A stretch of 64,000 nt of DNA from Apostichopus japonicus (Eukaryota > Echinodermata > Holothuroidea > Aspidochirotida > Stichopodidae): the NCBI RefSeq assembly GCF_037975245.1, contig NC_092577.1:23462398-23526397 (forward strand), written 5' to 3'. Within the stretch, counting starts at the first letter, position 1; each line of letters opens with the position of its first letter. The notes under the pieces were generated by a model, which saw nothing but the letters and a program-made list of their open reading frames with translations, ran no database searches and was not told where the DNA came from. Shown here in pieces: positions 58,801-64,000 of this stretch. A program made the translations under genes and the position numbers.

Positions 58801-61800
58801 ATCCAAGCATCTTTTCATGAACAAGTTGTATCCCAGTGTGGTACCTTCACTGCAAATTTCAGAAAAATCAGCCACCAATTGTAGTAGAAGTAGGCTTTAT
58901 AACAAAGAGACAGACATTTACCCATGTACACTAAGTGATATTAGTGGGTTGAGCTTAAAACTTACTGTGAACATATCTCTCCAAAGTCTTTCAATTCTCT
59001 GATTGTGGACACTCCTTCCTGTAATGAAGTGCCCACGCCCTGGCCCTCTTAAAGGATGTGCCATCATGAATGCACAGACACTGGTATTCTCACCACCCTT
59101 GTCAGATCTGACTGTCCATGGCAACCCATACTTTTGTGGGCAACCCATACTTTTATACATTTCTGGGTTAGTGAGAGATTTCTGTTTGTGGGTTTTCAGT
59201 TGGGTTTTTGGTGGTTGTTAAACAGACTGGGATTGTTTTTGGTTTTGTTGACCTTTGGTCCGTGTCCGTTTCTTTGCACGTAAAAAGCACACACCCATAC
59301 TGAAAAACACCTTCCTTAAATGCAGAAAGCATTGTGTGCGCCCTGTTGTTAGTGGAGCACCTTAAGAAAACTGGAATTCTGCTGTAGCCATCAATGCCCC
59401 CATGTATTACATAACGCCATCTTAAAAATTAAACATGATCAACAGTTGGTTTAATTATCAAAGTTAATCTTTTAAGTTACAAAACAAACATGAATTACCA
59501 CCATGATGATTCCATATTGTTCAAGTACTACTGTACAGTAGTCCTATTTTAGAAATTAATAGCAATGTCAAACAAAGCATCCACTGGTGGTTACCACATA
59601 TTACACACACAGCATCCAATTTGTGTAATCCACATATGATAATATCATTACTGTCGATTGTTATAGGATTGAAATACTGTGTCTGCCTCCATACAATATC
59701 AGCCGTTGCTTAATATTCAAGAACTTGAATTTTTTTGAAATCACCATTTTCACACATCTTCTAACATGTGGGTGGCCTCCAGCTGCAGAAGGCAATGACA
59801 GTATATGTTAAGCATGTATGCTTTATGTCAACTTCCTAAATGCATATTTGGATGTAGGCCTACCTTATTAATTTATGATTTCCATCAATATGCCAGAGTG
59901 AGTTAGGGCCAGGAACACTGTACTGCCTTCTGTGAAGCGCTACTCTCTTTCTGTTCTCCACTCCTAAAAAGGAAAAGGGTGTTTTGTTCTAAGACAATTG
60001 AACTTTCAAGGAGTAAGGAACTCAAATATGACATGCCGCAAAAGCCATAACACAAAAGCCATGAACCAACCCACTTTAATACCACTTAAATATTGTCACT
60101 GGATGTCAAAAGAAAGAAAACATCAAATCTGGAATCTGGATTCTTTAAAATGGGATTTGGAATGTTCTTCAAACTAGTGGACAGTCATTTTTCAGAGAAG
60201 GTAACCTACACAAATTCAACTGAGAGCAGGATTGGTCAATATATGAGTTCTTTAACATTTCCATGTATACTTCTCCTCAAAAGACTTTGTCATCTCATTT
60301 TGACCACTGTTGACGGCAGTTGTCAATTGATGAAGGGCAACCAATCCACCTAGTAGGTGGATGAAAGGTGAATATCATGGACATCAAGAAAGGTCAAAAT
60401 ACAAAATCGTTTAATCTGCTTCTCTTCCAAGAGACTGTCAGTGACAGGACCAAGGTTAGTGACAATCATTTGCTGATGAATGTATGAGTACAATATACAT
60501 AACTTCACATGAATATAGATGGTGAAAGGTCATAATGTTCAGTCAAACTGCTCCTTTCCCCATGAATTTTGTGTATTTTTTATTATTGACAATCATAAGT
60601 TGATGTAAGGGAATAAAAACTGGTACAAATATAGAATATCAACTGTCAATTACACAATATAAAGGAGAGACCGAAACCAGCAATCACTCAAAATGTAACT
60701 CATGTAAGGGATGTTGCCTTCAATCTGTTGCACATGGGGATCAGGTGTTACAATAAAGTTGACTCAGGCACTGACAAATTCATTGGAGGTCATATGTGGA
60801 GGTTATAATAAGTTAACATCTATTTGCAACATTCACTATTCTGGGCAGTTGTATAACTAAAATTGTATTACCTTTCTTGGTGAACGTCACAGCAACCGAC
60901 ATACAGTATATCCAAATTTGCATGTTGAAATAATACTTTCAAAGGCAAATTTGTTCCGTAGGCCTATGTAAATTGTATTACTCACTCTTCAGGTGAAGTA
61001 CTTTGCCTTCTGTATCAATTTAACATGTAATGAATTTAAAAGTGTATGTTCAGAGCTTGCCTTGGGTGAGCTGAAGTAATTACATGGCTCATAAGTAGTT
61101 AGAGAGTACCTTATGAAATTGTTAGAGATAAGTGCCCTGTGTTTTAGTTCGGATAAAGTTGGAACAGTTACGTATGTACTTCCTTACTGAGTCCATAACT
61201 CTACAAAGGAGATCGATGATGCATCCATCTGTACGCACATTATTTGTACGCAGTGATATTTTCACATGATAGTTTGTGGTGTACAGTATATGGCTCAGAA
61301 TGATTAAGCTATTTAGAATATTCCAGACATTTTGCATGTAGGTTGCCTCATAATTCCCTCAAATTGAGGGGATGAAACACTATATCAAAATGTTTAAGAT
61401 GTAAACCACTGTACTCATCACTGTTGCAAGCAGGGGTCGTGTTACCTGAAAAGTAGTTGTTCTATTTTATTTATTTATACATGCATGTATTACTTACAAA
61501 CTAGCACTGCGTTCCACATTGTTATGTTAACAACATACCATCAGGGTCAACTCTGCGAATGGACTGTCTAATCCTATCACGTTGAACATGTACATTCTTT
61601 GATGCAAGAAGACCACCAACCATCTTCTCACCATAGGATGGATTCTTTCCAACAGCAGCTTTCACCATCTCATCCAACTCTGCATCTAAACAGAAAATAG
61701 ATAATTTCACTTTCATGCTAATGATTGAAGAAGAAGAAAAGAAGTACACTAGTGTAATGTACCAAGATGCACTAAACACTGATGTACATCATGAAATGAA

Positions 61801-63187
61801 ACCATGGTGATCGTATTCAGAGAATAAATGTTCATACTGTGATGGAAATTCCCATGAAAGTACAGTATCTTTTATAGTTTGTTAAGAACAGGATTTGAAA
61901 GAACCACTTGTCTATTCATGGAGGCTGCCATATTGTATACAAAATTGATGATTTTTTTCTTCAATTCTCTCCCATCTCCTATCATATCCTACAGTAGTCC
62001 TACAGAATGTGCAGTATGGACTAATAGTGTATATTGACAAATAATATAGCTAAGGAAACGGATGTATACAAATTTTAAGACAATGACATCATCATGTCTA
62101 TTCCATGCTCACACCCTAGCCCTGTCTCCTTTATTTCAAGTACAAGTGTAACTTCTTTCCCTTCAATAACCCTGCAGTGCACGAATACAAGTATTACCAT
62201 ATATGGAACTTCGCCTTTAACCTTTTCAACAGACTGTGTTGCCTTTAGGACATATAAAATAATTAATCACAACTTTAACCTTATACTCAGGGGAGAGTTT
62301 GCTGACAGTGGAGGGCATGTTTGCGAGGTGCACGTTGACTGTCAACCACATATATAGCCTAGCCTTTTAAGTTCTAGTAGTAATGTACATATAACCGTAT
62401 TCCTTTGGATTTGAACAGTTACAGTTTTACCTTAGACAGGCCTGTAGCCACAGTGGAGGGGGGTTGTTACATGAATCCCCATCTTTTTTTTTAATTTTCT
62501 AAAATGATAAGGTTGTAAATATACAGCAAAGAGAATACAAATATAGGTGAAAAATGGAGCAGTTTGCATCATTTGGCATCTAAAACCGCTCGCTTTAAAT
62601 CCCTCCCTAGGTGTGCCCCCTCCACCAGGACCCCCACCCTAATTTTTTAGTGTGTACAACATATTGTCATTCGTTATGTGTAACGCAATTGTCATTCGTT
62701 TTTGTAACACCCAAAAATGCTCTTGCTACATATATGCCTAAGTTACAACTTACAAGCTTAGAAATGCATTGCAGCATGCTAAATGTTTCTAGACCTTGAT
62801 CTTAAATTGGGGGAAGTTTGTGAAGGGGCTACGAGATTGGAATTTAGAGAGGAGAATCTGCCAGGGTTTGTATATCGAGGGGACGAGTTTGCTGGACTGG
62901 CAACTGGTCATTATTAATAATAACATGCCTACTGGTAGATAACGGTATGTATGTGGCAATATTACTAGGCCTAGCCTAGACCTAGAGTAATTCTATTTCT
63001 CAACCTAGATAATGTACTACTACTAGGCAGACGTACCATGCACTGCACTTTGAACATCTTTGTTTCGAAGGTTGTATTCTTTCCTCCGACTCTTTACAGT
63101 CCTTTCAGAGCATCCCAAGTACTCTGCAATCTTCCTGTTCGTGTAACCCAAGTAAATATATTGCTTAAATTGGTCGATTTCCGCCAT
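52864..63187 (-). CDS. Integrase-core (DDE) host gene with N-terminal helix-turn-helix
   Basis: Six minus-strand exons with consistent phases were traced: 63187-63037, 61685-61539, 59963-59864, 59420-58966, 54477 region (54467-54225) and 53070-52864. Exon 1 starts [12 protein letters not shown] and has a helix-turn-helix ([20 protein letters not shown]). Exon 2 carries a Y-x-x-x-K-M-V-G-G-L segment typical of these genes. Exons 3 and 4 form an RNase H-like integrase core: first Asp in [10 protein letters not shown], second in [10 protein letters not shown], Glu in [10 protein letters not shown], about 36 residues after the second Asp. Exon 5 includes [13 protein letters not shown] and [13 protein letters not shown]; exon 6 ends in TAA. 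Related intron-bearing single-domain genes are widespread in animals, and their function is unclear. Exon 4 is broken by a LINE insertion (59133-59301), so this allele looks null. DNA binding and enzymatic activity are inferred. Confidence 0.83.
55122..58650 (-). mobile_element. Near-complete Tx1/L1-like LINE, copy 2
   Basis: This copy shares its 3' hairpin (55135-55147) and GTAAAAAGC terminus with copies 1 and 3. Its 5' end lies near 58640: the endonuclease frame stays open for about 20 codons above the first ATG ([11 protein letters not shown]) and then meets a stop. ORF1 and the 5' untranslated region are absent. No convincing target duplication was found. Confidence 0.9.
55284..58586 (-). 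CDS. LINE ORF2: AP endonuclease and reverse transcriptase
   Basis: This is a single uninterrupted frame of 1,100 codons. Residues about 1-190 are an AP-type endonuclease ([40 protein letters not shown] and SRIDRVYAP...SDHDTV at its end). The reverse transcriptase spans about 350-690 ([28 protein letters not shown] with the catalytic Asp pair). Near residue 960 is a CPRTGCDS...AFWHCC zinc knuckle. Only the first endonuclease residues are missing, which probably removes a metal-binding Asn, so this copy can hardly be fully competent. Compared with copy 1 it lacks the 8-bp deletion and the late frameshift. It lies in an intron of the integrase-core gene on the same strand. Confidence 0.93.
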   Translation of the reverse strand: MEVDCVCLQETHILEEDVPLWAYEWGGGLHASFGSSSSCGTVILLSPRQAGCATRVETDHEGRLVCILFKYPQGNISLCNVYAPNRPSARREFFNTLPSFVPGSAPCVMVGDFNCVPDSGLDRLGASVSASPDAGITELDRFTSAHLLADVWRHMHPCSTVYTWVRPNGEDASRIDRVYAPVSFKFSGCETLSCPLSDHDTVVARFGLPSIFPIGRGLWKLNCRILGEAEFRQGFETRYKGWQTLKPAFASTSQWWDDVKLRIKRYAIQYCVTRARRRREKFSKLCAEVKFGDPSAVIALQTYLDEKYHGARVRARVEAVEAEERPSLRFYQSVSSSAGDRRVPSVRATDGTVVSDPHGIVRVYKDYYSSLFTRGNVDLSAQADLLRGISKTVPHDVNEILGGGITTVELWKALSKMKNGKSPGSDGLPREFYRTFWALIGPDLRAVFEDAFQNGLLNQSQRLGMITLLPKSGDPLDPHNKRPITLLNVDYKLLAKALCNRLALAMPHLVGDLQTCAVKGHCIQQNLWLMRDLTDFVIDRDLPCALVSLDQQKAFDMVDRGFLMSVLETFQLHPFFRKWISVLYQESFSSVIVNGFCSEVFNVERGVRQGCPLSPLLYVLFSESLSRLLDRDSRLVPFVLPGGAKVKCVQYADDVTCVVSSLGSFRALSQDLFIFERATGAKLNPEKTKGLRLGSWRYRDLPFGASWSDKNIKINGIWFGCDAPCDVTWNERAEVFESRLETFGTRWLSILGKVTVINRFVSPILWYPGAVYPIPRRVLVRLERAVFSFIWSGGTELVKRAVMYQKLDKGGLGVVHLGSKLTFLLFKQLFVAVTDPGLPCSYFVRFWGGLHLRRWVPALFSNREPHSSTPNRVVRVICSALIELPPVDLSQPALVHSSLRDKALNATFVQGRHSAEVWRSVHSRLNGCRLRDLAWRVAHGALVTNLKRYHWRLGDGLCPRTGCDSLESTAHAFWHCCFVVNLWEWFQTWTDRVTGDRSWSVGQGFILYGVDPPVCSVAVLHRIIFVCSIVKKHVWRNRCNLVFRGKFASWQAVLEAVKSDIRLQIEGDFRRLSGAAFFGRWCAGEGSFVSLRAGRPFVGF
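59133..59301 (+). mobile_element. Small LINE 3' fragment inside integrase exon 4
   Basis: About 141 bp (59152-59292) ending TTTGCACGTAAAAAGCACAC, the 3' terminus of the LINE family, is flanked by ACCCATACT at 59143-59151 and 59293-59301. A third ACCCATACT at 59124-59132 belongs to a 19-bp tandem duplication. The extra 169 bp shift the frame of the integrase core and add stops. The body differs from copies 1-3, so a related subfamily is likely. Confidence 0.75.
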
Positions 63188-63330
63188 GTCTGTCGACTAA
63201 TAGCTCGGTAAATATTAATTGTTATACGTGCGTATAGTAGAAGTTAGCATATGCGGCGCAAGTTGAATTTCGAGCGAAAAGTTATTTCATTTACATCACG
63301 TTGAGCAATTGTTGAACAGCGCCGATGGCA

Positions 63331-63735
63331 GCAACGTAAGTAGACAACGGAACCAACTTTAGACGGCAACGTAGGTTTAGACAACAACGTAAGTTTAGAC
63401 AACAGAACCAACTTTAGACGGCAACGTAGGTTTACACAGCAACGAAAGTTTAGACAACAACGTAAGTTCAGGCAGCAACGGAAGTTTAGACAACAACGGA
63501 AGTTTAGACAACCACGAAAGTTTAGACAACAACGAAAGTTTAGACAACGGAAATTTAGGCAACATCGTAAGTTTAGGCAACAACGAAAGTTTAGGCAACA
63601 ACAAAAGTTTAGATAACAACGTAAGTTTAGGCAAGAACGTAAGTTTAGACAGCAACGTAAGTTTAGGCAACAACATGGTAAAAACAACAGCAACAACTTT
63701 AGTTTAGACAGCAACAAACTTAGTTTAGACAACGA
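63331..63735. repeat. 18-bp minisatellite upstream of the integrase-core gene
   Basis: About 20 units of AAGTTTAGACAACAACGA and variants (some 16 or 17 bp; AGAC/AGGC alternation) lie about 150-550 bp upstream of the ATG at 63187. The array is open in several frames, giving low-complexity leucine/cysteine-rich translations that are not genes. Confidence 0.88.
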
Positions 63736-64000
63736 AATAAGATTGCCCTTTTCGCGTTCCATATTCGTGGAGTGCAGACGTGTTTTTTGCTCTCGCTCTC
63801 CATATACTACAGCTTGTAGTAGATATCTACTATATTCTACTGTATTGCACTGTACCGTGCTTCCCGCCAGGCGGGCGTGGTATTTTCTGTTAGTACGTAC
63901 GTGCGTGGGTGCGTGCTACAGGCGTTGTTTCTTTTCAACATATCGTTCTTACTTTACTGTCATTACTTTTCTTTTGGTTCGTTCCTTGCTCCTCCGAGGC
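63736..64000. other. Unassigned right end
   Basis: A GTACGTACGTGCGTGGGTGCGTGC tract and TTTTGGTTCGTTCCTTGCTCC at the edge faintly recall the start of the AGGTCA-type element. There is too little sequence to decide. Confidence 0.3.

Noticed and set aside
62430-62650. Possible hAT ends (CCTGTAGCCACAGTGGAGGGGGG and CCCCCTCCACCAGGACCCCC)
   Set aside because: The arms do not match well and no 8-bp duplication was found.
63244-63762. 172-codon minus frame with LNLRCC repeats, resembling a cysteine-rich protein
   Set aside because: It is a translation of the 18-bp minisatellite; several frames are equally open.

Overview
The window is animal nuclear DNA. It is AT-rich and has spliced genes with GT-AG introns in consistent phases. 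It carries tRNA-derived SINEs, Tx1/L1-like LINEs, Helentron-type Helitrons, hAT elements with MITE relatives, and many tandem or foldback repeats. A HECT ligase of the expanded invertebrate type, an integrase-core host gene and a 2A-like peptide in a transposon together suggest a marine invertebrate deuterostome, perhaps an echinoderm. That placement is inference. No ribosomal RNA, true tRNA, CRISPR array or bacterial-type operon was seen.

Layout. 1-1272: mostly unassigned, with one candidate minus-strand exon (559-707). 1273-4439: 5'-truncated LINE with a frameshifted ORF2. 4440-9824: no gene; it holds a hairpin-flanked 21-bp repeat, a MITE with telomere-like repeats, and a copy of an AGGTCA-rich repeat element. 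9825-16380: a decayed Helentron on the + strand (2A-like motif, C76-like peptidase, CCCC/DUF6570-like region, HUH Rep, PIF1 helicase, AP endonuclease). 16525-18150: the first two coding exons of an RPA-like OB-fold gene. 21386-21750: a hAT-type MITE with perfect 8-bp target duplications. 21840-25470: the N-terminal half of a second Helentron on the minus strand, with an OTU peptidase instead of the C76-like one. 26101-28530: a second, reversed AGGTCA repeat element. 28537-29515: a tandem repeat, a 449-bp foldback element and a 266-bp LINE 3' end. 30263-40585: a complete hAT element with 8-bp target duplication GTATTGAA, whose transposase gene is split by a nested 4.8-kb element (32985-37785) that has its own 14-bp terminal repeats.

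Two host genes occupy the rest. On the + strand, ten exons (40826-49262) encode the C-terminal part of a G2E3-like HECT ubiquitin ligase, including the catalytic-Cys region; two single-base frame errors are visible. On the minus strand, six exons (63187 to 52864) encode an integrase-core protein with an N-terminal helix-turn-helix and a retained DDE-like triad. Its fourth exon is broken by a small LINE insertion, and its fourth intron holds a MITE that was itself invaded by a near-complete LINE with an open 1,100-codon ORF2.

The mobile elements relate to each other. The small hAT MITE shares terminal repeats with the large hAT, whose transposase, when intact, could have mobilised it. Four LINE insertions share one poly(A)-free 3' end. 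The two Helentrons share a Rep core but carry different accessory peptidases.
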